Origin: Erythrophleum ivorense
Taxonomy: Eukaryota; Streptophyta; Magnoliopsida; Fabales; Fabaceae
DNA: 64,000 bases
NCBI GenBank assembly: GCA_026724425.1
Contig: JAIUCV010000391.1
Span: 186,001 to 250,000, forward strand
Direction: 5' to 3'
Both the position numbers and the translations under genes were made by a program. Below the pieces are notes generated by a model, which ran no database searches, was not told where the DNA came from, and saw nothing but the letters and a program-made list of their open reading frames with translations. This document shows, in pieces, positions 1-11,466 of the stretch. The stretch's first letter is position 1. Each line of letters opens with the position of its first letter.

Positions 1-760
1 TCTTTAACCTTCTTCGTTAGCTTCTTCGCATTTTCAGCAATTGCTTTGACTTCCAACATTTTGTTTTTATTACTTCCAAGTTTTTATCCTTCTCTTTTAT
101 GGTCTTTTTCCCTCCGTATTTTTTATTCTGAATAAGTAAGCTCTTAGGCAAGCACGGAGCTTTAAGTCAGTGGGTGAATGGCAAAGATCAGAGGGAGTTG
201 AGTTCTGAACCTCGTAGGCCGGGAATGCCATCAAAAACCCTTTTCCTCTCTGTGTCTGTGTCAGCCAAGTTAGCATCGGCTTCCCCCAAAGCCATTAGAA
301 TCCAGGTAAGCTGCGGAATCAGTTGCAGTTCCTGAATCCATTGCGGAAAGCTAATAATCATCCGTTTCTGAGTCAGAATCAGAAGGAGGCTCAGAATCGA
401 AATGTCCCTTTCCCGTTGTCTAAGGGTCTATCCGCCCTTGCTTCTTCCTTGCCCTATCTCGTCTAAGCCCGTGCTTCTTAGAGGCGCTTCTTGGTTTGAA
501 AAATTAGCACCGTGACTGCACAGAAGTGTTAAGGAGATTGGCAGAACCTCTAAGGCCCTTACAAAGAAAAGAGCTCACCAGAGGGAGCAATCCACCTAGT
601 CTGAACGAACCGTTCGACTATGACCTGGTGACTCAATTGGCCACTATTCCTGCCAGAATTTCGATGTATGCTAATACACTATTCTAAATCATAATCATTA
701 CATAGAAGAAGTGAAGTTCTACGCTCAGCCCCTATCTCGTCTTCATATGCGAATGCCCCT
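1..760. other. Possible organelle-derived (mitochondrial-like) insert
   Basis: This stretch is visibly richer in G+C than the AT-rich DNA to its right and has the mixed, non-repetitive texture of plant mitochondrial intergenic DNA. Examples are the segments around 205-230, 430-500 and 575-650. It has no long open frame and no recognisable exon. No exact mitochondrial gene was recognised, so the origin is an inference from composition and style. It lies upstream of the CASP exon and could be inside that gene's intron. It could equally be an ordinary low-copy nuclear region. Confidence 0.3.
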
Positions 761-1416
761 TCCTGTATCTGTGATGCTTTGATGCGATGGTTCATGTTGA
801 CAGTTGCTTATGATGCTTCGCATAGTTTGTGTTCATTGATTGGTCTGCACATTAATTAAAAAATTTCATAAGTAATTTTGGCAAAAAGCATCCAATCTAT
901 GATTTTCTTCTTCTGTACTTTGAACACTGTGACTGGAATCGATATTTGATTCTTGAGAATTTAATTCATGATAAATCAATGATAATATACCCCCTTACTG
1001 CTACAAAGAAGTTGGGCCGCGTTAGATCACGAACAACGCATGAACAATGTGATTATTATTGTTTGTTATATAATTGACGCAAAGCTCTGTACTCTAATTC
1101 TGATTAAATCAGTACATGATCCCTTATATGCTATTGTTTTCCTACTGTGTTACCTTATAGGCATACACTTCACACCATATGCACAACCCACATCTTGAGT
1201 TCTGTCACAATGCTGGAAAAATGAATTATTGGAAATTATCTGAAAACTAAAGTGGTTGTTTGTACCATTATACACCCCAATAAGTACCTAAAAACACTAT
1301 TGTGTCTCTTATTTTAAGCGCAGCAATACTACAAATGTGTACCGTAGAATCCGCAGCAATACTTAAATATAACTAAAGAAAAATGCATCATGCGATGACT
1401 ACAAAATGCAATGCAG

Positions 1417-1632
1417 GTGATGATGGCCTTAGTTGCAGCTGGTGCTTCATCTGCGGCTGCCACAGTATACTTAGCTCATAATGGGAGCCAATATGCAAAT
1501 TGGATGGCCATATGTTCCCAATCCACTGGCTTCTGCCAGGTTGCTAGCGAGGCTGTGGTGGTTTCTTTCATCGCATCCATTTTCTTTCTTTGCTTGATCC
1601 TTCTGTCCTCTTTGGCTCTCAAAAGGAATTGA
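1417..1632 (+). CDS. CASP / CASP-like protein, last exon (partial gene)
   Basis: Last exon of a Casparian-strip membrane-domain (CASP or CASP-like) protein. These are four-helix plasma-membrane scaffold proteins; CASPs proper organise the endodermal diffusion barrier. The exon follows an acceptor (TGCAG at 1412-1416) and ends at TGA 1630-1632, giving 71 residues. The order is a third membrane helix (VAAGASSAAATVYLA), a short outer loop containing NWMAIC and GFC with the two expected cysteines, then the fourth helix (VVVSFIASIFFLCLILLSSL) and a short basic tail (KRN). This matches the usual C-terminal exon of the family. The earlier exons, with helices 1 and 2, are not visible in bases 1-1410 and must lie outside the window or across a long intron. 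The subfamily cannot be decided from this exon alone. Confidence 0.8.
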   Translation: MMMALVAAGASSAAATVYLAHNGSQYANWMAICSQSTGFCQVASEAVVVSFIASIFFLCLILLSSLALKRN

Positions 1633-2792
1633 AAACAGACCACTCTGCCTTCCGACTTAGTTTCTGTACATCCATTATTGGATGATCATGATAATGGTGG
1701 TGTTGTTTATTGAAGTTATTGTTTGATTTTGTGTACAGTGTGAAATGTTGAGTTTATTAAGGTCAAGTTACTGTTAACTGAAGTTACTGTTAGCGCATTT
1801 GCTTATGATTTAAGAACAATACATTAACTAAGTTATTAGATATGGTTTGTTCCTAAGGAAATTTATTAAAACCATTGTGTGTAACCCAAGGAGCAAAAAA
1901 ATAGAAGTTCGTCCATAGCTGATGCTACACCTTTGATTTGTCCAAGCTCTCTCTGCTTCTGCTCCTCGTTGCTTAAAAACAAATGAGGGAGGTTCTTATT
2001 GCAGCTTGGGTGGTTTTTACTATATACATTTATGGGTTTCACTTGGCTCAATTTTAATCCTCTTGCCCTTTTGTTATTTGCAGGATTTCAATATTTTAAA
2101 ACTTCTTAACTTATAAAGTTCTGCTCAACAATTAGCTCCCATTGAAGAACAAGGTTAGCTCCCAAATCTTCATAAAATGTTCGAGTTTTCTTCCACTTTA
2201 ATGAAAGTTAAAAATAAAAAAATAAAAAATTGACTTTTGAGATAAAATGAAACCAAATTGGAGCTGTTGCTAATACCTCCAGCTATAAATAACATGCATA
2301 GATAAAACTTTGTGCTTTGCTTTTGTTGTATTCAAATTTAATGTGTAGGCAATCTTTGATTGGAAGCAGGGCAGATTTTCACACTATACACTATTAACAC
2401 CATCTAAATTTGAAATATTCAAATCATTTTTTTCCTTTTCTTTCAATCTATATTTTCTTTGTACATCAAGAATTCAATTAAGAAATAGTTACCCTAATCT
2501 TTGGCAATAGCATTGTTAGAATAAATATAGGTTTACTGGCTAGTCCGTTTATAGCTCAAAAATTCAAAATAAAACCATTTAATATAAGAAGTTTGATGAA
2601 TGCTTCTTTACCTTAACTTACGTGGGAGTAACAATTTGATTAAGCTTTTGGGATATCTGATGAAATATGACCAAAATAAATATTCAATATTTGATTAATA
2701 ATAGATATGAGATGGGCTACCATTTCTCTCAATTATTTATGCTCTTTTCTTTACTTTTATTCTCCAATGTGTTCTTATATATTATATTATAG
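1633..2792. other. Intergenic, no gene seen
   Basis: AT-rich sequence holding the 3' flank of the CASP-type exon and the left flank of the Harbinger genes. Short open frames here have no recognisable protein features. No Harbinger-type terminal repeat was found between 2050 and 2790. Confidence 0.6.
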
Positions 2793-3793
2793 ATGGCAAC
2801 TAGTGGGACAATAGAAGTTTCGGACAATTCATTATGGCCAAAGCATATTATTAAATGCTACATAGATATTATGGTTGAAGAAGTTATCAAGGGAAACATG
2901 AGCAATGGTGTGTTTAGCCCAAAAGTTTGGAAGTGTATGTTAGAAAAATTGAATGCTAAGAGTGGACGGTCCTTTAATTTGAAACAAATCAAGCAAAAGT
3001 TCAATAGGTTGCGAGCAAAACATAGAGAATTTTCTCTATTGATACAACACACTGGATTTGGCTGGGATGCTGAAAGTAACACAGTTATTGCAGAGGAGGA
3101 GGTTTGGAGGAATTATATTCTGGTATGTAATCATTTTAAATTAATTTTTTAGATAATTGGTGTATATTAGATTATTCATTGTGTATTTTTTTATAGGTAC
3201 ATCCTGAGGCCGCTCAATACAAAAAGCAAGGATTGGAACATTATAATTTGTTAGGCATCATTTTTAACAGAAGCACCGCTACAGGAATCCTTCATCATTC
3301 ATCTACACAAGATCCACCAAACTCTCAAGATGAGAATGAACTTGAAAATGAGTATATTAGTGGAGGAGTTCACATGGGTGTTCATAGGGATGATGATGAT
3401 GATGATGATGTTGTTCCAGAAACAATTGAGCGGGTTACACGTAGTGGAAAGCGTGTTGTTGAACTTCATGATCGAAAGAAAAAAAAAGAAGGAAAGTCTA
3501 ATCAATTGGGAGAGGCCATTAAGGCATTGACTGAGGTTTCTAAGGCAACGGCAGAAGTTCAACTTGCTAAAGCTGAGAGGTTGAGGGCGAAGAGTATGGA
3601 AGCTAGTAGCACAGGAGCTACATCATCTGATTGTTCCATTGCTAGATGTGTATCTGTTCTTGACGAGATTGAGGGTGTATCTGATGATATTTATGTCAAG
3701 GCAATGGATAAGTTTACTGATGGCAATTGGAGGGAGTTATTTATGGCAGTACCTCTGGATAGGAAAAAAGCATGGTTGAATAGATTGATATGA
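2793..3793 (+). CDS. Harbinger-type Myb/SANT-like DNA-binding protein (ORF1)
   Basis: Second protein of a PIF/Harbinger DNA transposon, the Myb/SANT-like partner that helps the transposase reach DNA and the nucleus. Two exons are read: 2793-3122 (ATG start, donor GTATGT at 3123) and 3197-3793 (acceptor TTATAG). The frame joins exactly and stays open, giving about 308 residues. Residues 10-110 form the Myb/SANT-like domain with the spaced tryptophans (VWKCMLEKLN, FGWDAESNTV, EEVWRNYIL) and the basic helix KQIKQKFNRLRAKH. The second exon starts VHPEAAQYKKQGLEHY, as is usual in this family. It then has an acidic run of seven Asp near 3390-3408, a basic KKKKEGK patch and a C-terminal helix (VPLDRKKAWLNRLI). 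No disabling change is seen, unlike the neighbouring transposase. Confidence 0.8.
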
Positions 3794-3996
3794 CTTGTGT
3801 TTGTTAGTAGTTTCTATGTTATGTGTTGACTAAATATCTTTTTAAAATGTTTGGTTGTTGAACTTTTTAATTTTACAATTAGTTATGTATCGGATGTTGA
3901 AACCAAAAGTTTAATATGACCTGTTTGATTAGTTATAAATGTTATTATGTAATTTGTATTGGTTGTTTATGTATTTCATGTTGAATGGTGATTAAA

Positions 3997-5903
3997 GGCT
4001 TGTTTGATTGTGTTTTGATATTTACTTCAACAGACTTTGTGTGTAATGGACGTAGGAGATAACTTTTCCGATTGTGAAACTAACACTGTTCATGGATCTA
4101 TATCTTCATCCGATTCAAGTGAAGATGAGAGTGAATTAGCAGAGTTACTATTAATTACTATGACATGTGAGTATGAAAGTAAGTTCCTTAATAAGGTTCC
4201 AGTTCGTACATCTGCACTTACAGGTTGAGAATTTATTAATGAACTCTTGCAAAGATCAGGAACTGAATGTTATGAATTGTCACGAATGAAAAAGTCATGT
4301 TTCATCAATTTCTGTAATGAGTTAAGGAGTTCCAATTATATACAGGATTCAAGAGATTTGTTATTGGAAGAGAAAGTTGCAATGTTTTTATACATTATAG
4401 GACATAATCTTAGACAAAGAGTAGTTGCAAATCGATTCCAACATTCCACGCAATTTGTTTCTTATTATTTTAAGGAAGTGTTACGAGTAGTATGTCGATT
4501 GGGGAAAGAACTCATAAAACAAGAGACTACAGAATTACCTAACCATATTAAAGATGACCCAAAATATTTTCCCTGGTTCAAGGTAAGTTTTTGTTATTGA
4601 TTTTACCATGATATTATTTATATTATCATAAATGTTATTAATTATATTATCATTGAATCGGGATTGTGTTGGTGCAATTGATGGTATGCATATAAGCGCT
4701 TGGTCGCCGGCTGAAAAGCAAGCATCATGCAGAGGACGGAAAGCAGTTGTCACACAAAATGTTATGTGCATATGTGATTTTAATATGATGTTTACTTACG
4801 TTTATTCAGGTTGGGAAGGTAGTGCACATGATGCAAAGGTTTTATTAGATGCAATAAACAATTCTGAAGCAAATTTCCCGTGGCTAGCTAGAGGTATTAT
4901 TCGAAGTAAAATGTTTAACATGTCATTGGCCTTCTTATTTATCTAACTTAGATGAATTTTTGAATGAATATAATAAATTAGTTTTTTTGTTATTATTTTA
5001 TAGGATCATTTTATCTTGTGGATTCTGGATATCCTTGCACTGGAGGTTTTCTTTCACCATACAGAGGTGAAAGATATCATGCACAAGAATATCAAGAAAG
5101 AGGTCGCCGACCAATGAGTGCTAAAGAGCTTTTCAATTTTAGACATTCATCTTCAAGAATGACCATTGAGCGTTGTTTTGGAGTATTGAAGACTCGATTT
5201 CCAATTCTAAAATTAATGCCACAGTACAAGCCTTCAAGACAACGTCTTATCGTGGTAGCATGTTGTGCAATTCATAATTATATACGTAAGAGCAATGAAC
5301 GTGATATGCTATTTAATGAATGGGAGAATATGAATTTTGAACAAGAAGACGAATTAATTGGAAATACAAATGTAGGAAGTACAAGTTATAATGTGGATAA
5401 CTTGTCAAGACTATCAGATGAAAGTGCAGTGGAGATGGCATCAATTCGTGACTATATTGCAGCTTGGATGTGGCTACAGTATAACAATCCTACTAATTAA
5501 ATATATTCTTATTCTATTTGTATAAGTCTTGATTTTACTATTTTGATCAAAACAATATGACACTAAATTTTTATTATATTATTCTCTTTTTATTTTATGC
5601 AAATTTTATCATGATTAATGTATTAATTTTATATGGATAATCAATTATTATAAAAAATCATTTTAGTATTAATTACAAAAAAACAAGTTAATCAAACAAA
5701 TTTTTTATTTTTTTATTCTCAAAACTTGTTTTCACATCAATTTTTTCAAACAGATTTTTTTTGTTTTTTAGTTTTTTACTTATTTTCTAAAACAATTATT
5801 CAAACAGATTTCTTTATTTTTTTGTTCTCAAAACCTATTCTACAAAACACTTATACAGAACTATTTTAAAAACAAAAAAACATAGAACACAATCAAACAA
5901 GCC
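3997..5903 (+). mobile_element. PIF/Harbinger element bounded by 18-bp inverted repeats
   Basis: GGCTTGTTTGATTGTGTT at 3997-4014 is matched perfectly (18 of 18) by its reverse complement at 5886-5903. The 3' copy has the look of a Harbinger terminal inverted repeat (reads GGGCTTGTTTG outward to inward). The pair encloses the transposase only; the Myb/SANT-like ORF lies to the left of the left copy. The expected 3-bp TTA/TAA target duplication is not clean: TTA precedes the left copy at 3992-3994 and TATAA follows the right copy. Either this is a transposase-only element next to a separate ORF1 fragment, or the left copy is an internal repeat and the true left end lies upstream. Confidence 0.6.
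4046..5500 (+). pseudogene. PIF/Harbinger transposase (DDE nuclease), one stop and one lost splice acceptor
   Basis: Transposase of the DDE_Tnp_4 type that cuts and joins transposon ends. Coding parts are 4046-4577 (ending FPWFK before GTAAGT), 4662-4893 and 5004-5500. The three catalytic acids are present: Asp in GAIDGMHI, Asp in GWEGSAHDAKVL and Glu in SSRMTIERCFGVLK, followed by the CCAIHNYI signature. Two faults are seen. An in-frame TGA at 4226-4228 interrupts the N-terminal part just after SALTG. The acceptor expected directly before the GATTGTGTTGG exon reads GG instead of AG at 4660-4661. The second intron (4894-5003, GT..TAG) is intact and joins in phase. The catalytic core is thus preserved but the reading frame is broken, so the copy is probably non-autonomous but young. 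Confidence 0.8.
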
Positions 5904-5907
5904 CTAT

Positions 5908-8400
5908 AATTATTGTAGATTTGCAGTTTTAATATTTTAAAATTATTTTCAAATATTATTAATTAATAACTAATAATATTTTAAAAATAGTTGTCACCAG
6001 ATCATTGTGGTAAGCCCAACAAGAACAGACCAAAAAGATGCAGGGGAGACCGGTAATAGTTTCAAATTACTTATCAACTTGGTCACATAATAATAACGAA
6101 TATAAATTTTCAAAAATTATTATTAAAAAATTTTAATGAATAATAAATGAAGTCATACAAAAGAAACGTTAAAGAAAAATTCATCGTTATACTAAAAAAT
6201 TGGTTTCTCAATTCAAATAAATTGAATATTTAGAAATACAAATAATAGTTTTATAGTTTCAAACGTAAAGTAAATTTGAACCATAATTTTTTTTAAAATA
6301 ACATGTTTTACTTTTATGATTAAATTGCCACATATTTCACTTTATATAAATATTTAATTAACAGTTAATACATACCTATTACTTAACAGGCGTTTGAGTT
6401 TTCTTTTAGCCATTAACAATTGTTTTAGTTTAAGTATTAGTTAAAATTTAGATAACTCTTCTTGAAAGATGATTTAATTATACAATTCTGCTTTGTAGTA
6501 TGAAAATATATCTCGAAATTAAAAAAAAAAATTTCAAAAATAAGAATAATTTCTTCCTCTAAAAAACAAGTTATTTATTTGTTGTCTAATATATATATAT
6601 ATATATGTAATACAAAATTTGTTATTGAAATTAAATATTATCTTTTAAATGGTTAATTAAAACTCTGTTTTGTAAATATGTCTTTTATTTTTAATAATTA
6701 TTTATTAAAATTTAAAAATTATTTTATATTAGTTAAACACACATTTAATACTTGTTATATTATAATTATAGATATAATGATATTTTGGTCAAAATGTAAT
6801 TACAATTCATCTTTTAAAGGTGAAAAATATTTTTATAATAAAAAAGGATTAAATAATTTTGAATTATCTATCAAGAAAATGAGAAAACAGTATTTTAGCC
6901 TTCCAAATTTTACACCTGTTACCTATGCATAATATAGTCATAAACTGCTTTTACAATACATGAATCTACTCGAGCACTAATAATAGATAATATATAGTTT
7001 TTCACAAAAACAAATATATGAATTATTTTTAATAAAATTATATATTTGTCATATTTTAATTAAAAAATTATACATTAAATTTATATATAATTTCTTATAT
7101 TTTTACCTCTCCAACGAAAACGTATAAAATATATAATTTTTTAATAATAATAAAACAAGCATATGATTTTTACAAAAATAAATATATAATTATTTAATTA
7201 ATATATATATATTTATTATGTCTTAAATAAAAAATAATATACTTGTTATATTTTAGTCAAAAAATATAATAACTACAATATAAAAAAATACTTTAAGTTT
7301 ATTGTTTGTCTTTTTGTAATTTTCGTCCTTTATACTATTTTAAAAAATATTCATATTCTAGGGTAGAAAAAACATAGTTAAAAATGTAATCAATTGTAAT
7401 ATAAATAGAAGTAATTTGATAAATAAAAATATAACCCCACGAAATGGATGTGACACCCATTCTACGAGGATTTACATGGAGGAATAATACGACTCAATTA
7501 GATTAAAGGGCAATTTAGAATATACATAGGTTAGACATTAGAATTGGACTCATAATTAATGAATAAAGTATGATTTTTAAAAAAATTAAAATAAATCTAA
7601 ATATTTACCATTTTCAAGAACGAATGCAGAAAGACCAAAGCAGTTGACGCCTCCAAAAATTCGGATTTTTTTAAGTGAATAAATAATAAAATATTTATCA
7701 GGTAGAAAGAGATAAATAAAATAAAAATTAGAGTAAGTATAATAAGTAAAGGATGAAACCAACTGACACAGTTTCAAGCTTGAATGGTAGATCACCAGCA
7801 TAGCCAGGTAAACTGGGGATAATTGAAACCATGAAGCACTCAAGCAGTAGAACTAGGATGACGCAGCACCATCTCCAGTCCATGATGGTAATGACTAATG
7901 AGACTATATCTTATGACAATTATATTAATTTTATTAAATTATGGTACTCTGATTGTGGATCATGCCAAGAAATTCTCATAACTAGCTATCTGTATAACCG
8001 AAGGACATTCTGGTATTAATTTCTAATGTTTTGGTTTCCAGTGATTTGGGTTACCTTTCAATTTGAAGGCATTTAGAATTTCGAAGTTACGCAATAATTT
8101 TTAAAGTAAAAATTATGTCATCCTACTCAATTAAGTTCGACAAATTGATTCAGCAATTATGAATTCTACATTATTTTTACTTAAACTAAATTTGAAAAAT
8201 AGTATAATAAACAACGTAAGCTTTTGAACCAAAATATTTCATTAAAAAAATAAAACCCATAAATGCCGAGCTGCAATTTTTATTAACCCAAACACTTGCT
8301 TTTTAAAAAATTTTTCTTGAGCTATCTCGATATTGGACATACTGTAGTAGTTTTTTTTTTTTTTAAAACGGAAATGCCCTCTCATAATTGGCCCAGAATT
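5908..8400. other. AT-rich intergenic DNA, no gene seen
   Basis: Very AT-rich spacer with long A and T runs and a short (AT)n tract at 6589-6606. Open frames here are AT-codon noise without domain features. Nothing else is recognised. Confidence 0.6.
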
Positions 8401-8536
8401 AAATTTATTTATTTTTTAATATGGGTAAATGTGGGCCAATCAGGAGAGGACACCTCCCTGTGACTCGCCTGTGTTGACAGGCTAATTGTCAGCTAGTCAG
8501 GCCTTTCCCTATTTGACACGTAACCAGGACAGGCTT

Positions 8537-8546
8537 GACACGTGTC
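8537..8546. promoter_or_regulatory. Palindromic G-box/ABRE-like motif
   Basis: GACACGTGTC is a perfect palindrome with a CACGTG core, the classic bZIP/bHLH binding site. It sits in a locally GC-richer segment (8410-8600) that also has several TTGAC W-box-like cores. No gene start could be assigned next to it, so function is only a suggestion. Confidence 0.3.
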
Positions 8547-8599
8547 AGGATGTTTTGACTCACTCTCTTCTTCGTCCTCGGTTGGTTTTTCAATCCCTG

Positions 8600-10014
8600 C
8601 AGGGTTAGTTGTGGTCCCAAAGAAGCATGAATTTTGCCCGATTTGCTTACATATTATTGCGGTCCTCTACTTCCATACTTTGTCTCATCTTTATTCAAAG
8701 TAATGAAAAAAGGCACTTCATTGTATGAAACTATGATAGTCTGAAATAGCTAATTATTTGTTTATTTAGTTGATGTTATGACGGTTGATTAGCAAGGGCA
8801 AGCATATGTCACACAACCTCATCTACAATAAACAAAATTACTACGCCGTAGTTTATTTTTAAATTTTTTATTTAGAAATTAAAAAACGATATAGAGTATT
8901 CAAAAATTACACTTTCAAATTTTTAATTATGCTACATAGTTAGAATTTTTAAAATATAATTTTTTCACATTTAACATGTATATCCTTTTAATTATAATTT
9001 TTAAACACTTTATTTTATTTTTTTAGTCCCTAACAAATGCTTGAAAACAAGCTCCTGCACTGTCTACCGTAATATCAATTACTGCAGACCATCCAGGTTC
9101 ATATGTCATATGTAATGTTTGTGGTGAATAATATGAAGTAATTTCATTTTGTTTGGTATAAGATTTTTGTAGTATTAAACTGTGACTAAAAATATGCCTC
9201 AAATATTGCGTAGGAAAATTATTCGTTGTATAGAACAAACAAACAAGCAATAAATAAATTTTTTTTGGGCCAGAGACAAGCAATAAAGAAATGAAAACTA
9301 AAAAAATTATTGTCTTAAATAATTAAATTTTCATTTTAAAGATAAGTAAAAAAAACTAAATTTTTCCTCTATTTATTAATTTTATATTTGAAAACATAAT
9401 AGAATAAGAAAGCAATTAAAATAAGATCTAATAATTTGTTAAAAGCAACATTTTCCGATTTAAACGAATAAGAACAATAATTATAAGAAAATGGAAACAT
9501 GTAAAATAAATGGTAATAATACAAAAAATTAAAATAAAATTAAAAAAATAAATTATGCTTTATGTTTAAATGAATTTTGAATTAAAATAAATTATATATA
9601 AAATTTGAAAATAATTTCAAATTTAAGAAAATTTCTAAGTAAGTAAACATTGAGCTTAATTAAAAGTCATTATGCTATGAATATGGACTTTAAAAAGATT
9701 AAGCATATGTTCATGGACATAAAAAAAATATTTTGAAAGATAATTACAAGTTTAATTTGAAATAACAAAAATGTAAAATATAAAAGAAATTAACATTCAT
9801 AAGAAATTGTTCATATTATCAAAATGCGTGCAAATGGAGTTAGAAAAAAAAAATTTCAATATTTCCAAAAAGAGAAGAGATTTATATATTTTTATACATT
9901 CCTATATGTTTGACTACTTATTATTTGGATAACATGTGTACTTATAATCCTCATAGGTGGAAGAACATCAGCTAACATCATTGTCTAGTCGCCAATGCAT
10001 TATGATAGTATAGG
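8600..10014. other. AT-rich intergenic DNA, no gene seen
   Basis: Low-complexity AT-rich sequence with scattered poly-A and poly-T runs. The minus-strand frame near 9023-9283 shows no domain. No RNA gene or repeat boundary is recognised. Confidence 0.55.
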
Positions 10015-10029
10015 GTTTTGCTATATTAG

Positions 10030-10620
10030 ATAAGGGACAATAAAATTTGTTGCCATGCACAGATGTTTGTGCATTTACCATTATGCAAGATTATTTGGAT
10101 TGTTGTCCACACAAATTATTTAGCACCCATACAATTCATTAAGTGTGTGCTAGTTGATTCTAGATTATTGCTTGGCATGGCCAATGTCTAGCTTGCATTG
10201 ATGCCTACCACTTGTTTCCATATTGTTGAGTGGCACCATGTTAATCGTGTCCTCCATCAATTTGATATGCAATAACCCATATGAAACTAGCCATTTGATT
10301 TGGGCATACCTTAGACAAAAGACAATGAAAGACTAATGGGAAGAACATACAATATTCATTCCAATATGGAGTAGATAGTGTAACACTCTAGCTTGGACCG
10401 ATATGTCTCTAGAGCCTATTGATAACATCTCGAAGTACATATGATGGTATTGGGAGATGTACACAATGGTGAATCCATCCCATGGACAATGCTCCAAGCT
10501 TCATGGTAAAGTTTTAGAATCTTGTCATCATTACATTTTGTTCCTTTTAACTAATGATTTTTTCCCTAGGCTAACCTTGTGGAGGACTTGATTAGGCTCA
10601 CTATGAATGGCCCTTTAATT
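10030..10620 (+). pseudogene. Plant mobile domain (MULE-like) coding remnant
   Basis: Read on the plus strand, this segment gives broken pieces resembling the plant mobile domain (PMD) found in MULE-like transposons and in the host genes derived from them. The clearest piece is CFHIVEWHHVNRVLHQFDM at about 10213-10272. It matches the family pattern of a CFHIVEWH core followed by an RVLRQF-type segment. Downstream pieces ending YIxWYWEMYTMV (about 10430-10470) and ANLVEDLIRLTMNG (about 10570-10612) fit the same family. Stops and frame changes occur throughout, so it cannot code. The call rests on recognised motif order, not on a search. Confidence 0.5.
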
Positions 10621-10778
10621 ATAGTCAATTTAAGGAAAGGATGACTCATGATCGTGGGGTTTTCATGTGCGCCCTATGTGAACATCAAAAGATGACAATC
10701 TCCCTACCTGCTCCATTGACACCTCATTTATGAAGGTCACAAGTTCCAAAGGATAGATGAGATCAGAGAGGTCGTGGT

Positions 10779-11458
10779 TAGGGGTGGGCAAACTTGTCCT
10801 GCCCGGTTAGCCCGTCTTGGCCCGATGCATAATTGGGCAGGGATAGGTTGAAATTTTTTTTTTTTTAAAAAAAATTGAAACAAAGTTGAGTCTGGTCGGG
10901 ATAATACTTCGGATCAGAAAAGGTTTCAAGATAACCTCTTGGCCTTATCAGGCCCGGACCGAAGTCTATATATATAATTTATTTACATATAAAAAATATG
11001 GATTAAATTGAAAATAATTCTTTCTTTAGGATCTTTTTATAATTTTAACAAGAATTTTTAAACATATTTTATAAATTATAAATAACTAAAGGGGTCAAAA
11101 TTTATGTTAAAGCTCTCCTAAATATAATTATCACATTTATGTAAGAAAAATAAAATAAAAAATGTTTTTTTTCAAGTTTTAATTACTATATTTGCATTTT
11201 TTTTTTTCTATTTTCTCCATTGAATTTATGTTTTTTCATGTCTATTGCATAAATATTAAAAAAATATATTAAAAAATAGTTATATGCCCAAAATAATTGA
11301 GCAAATATAAAAATATAAATTTTTAAAATTATTTTTTTTCTTAAAATATTAAAAAAATTGCCTGTGGCCCGATCCGGCCCATGATGATTTTTTTGTCCCA
11401 AAATCAAAATCGAGTCGAGACTCGAGTTGAAGCAAATTTCGACCCATGCCCACCCCTA
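10779..11458. mobile_element. Non-autonomous hAT element, 680 bp
   Basis: Begins TAGGGGTGGGCA (10779-10790) and ends with its exact reverse complement (11447-11458), a perfect 12-bp terminal inverted repeat. It is flanked by GTCGTGGT (10771-10778) and GTCATGGT (11459-11466), an 8-bp target-site duplication with one mismatch, the size typical of hAT transposons. The interior has the CCCG/GGCCC-rich subterminal segments often seen in this repeat type (GCCCGGTTAGCCCG near 10800 and GTGGCCCGATCCGGCCC near 11364) around an AT-rich core. No coding capacity is seen. It lies immediately downstream of the decayed mobile-domain remnant and appears to have inserted into that older element. Confidence 0.8.
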
Positions 11459-11466
11459 GTCATGGT

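Noticed and set aside
3299..3562. Minus-strand frame with an isoleucine run
   Set aside because: It is the complement of the Asp-run coding part of the Harbinger ORF1.
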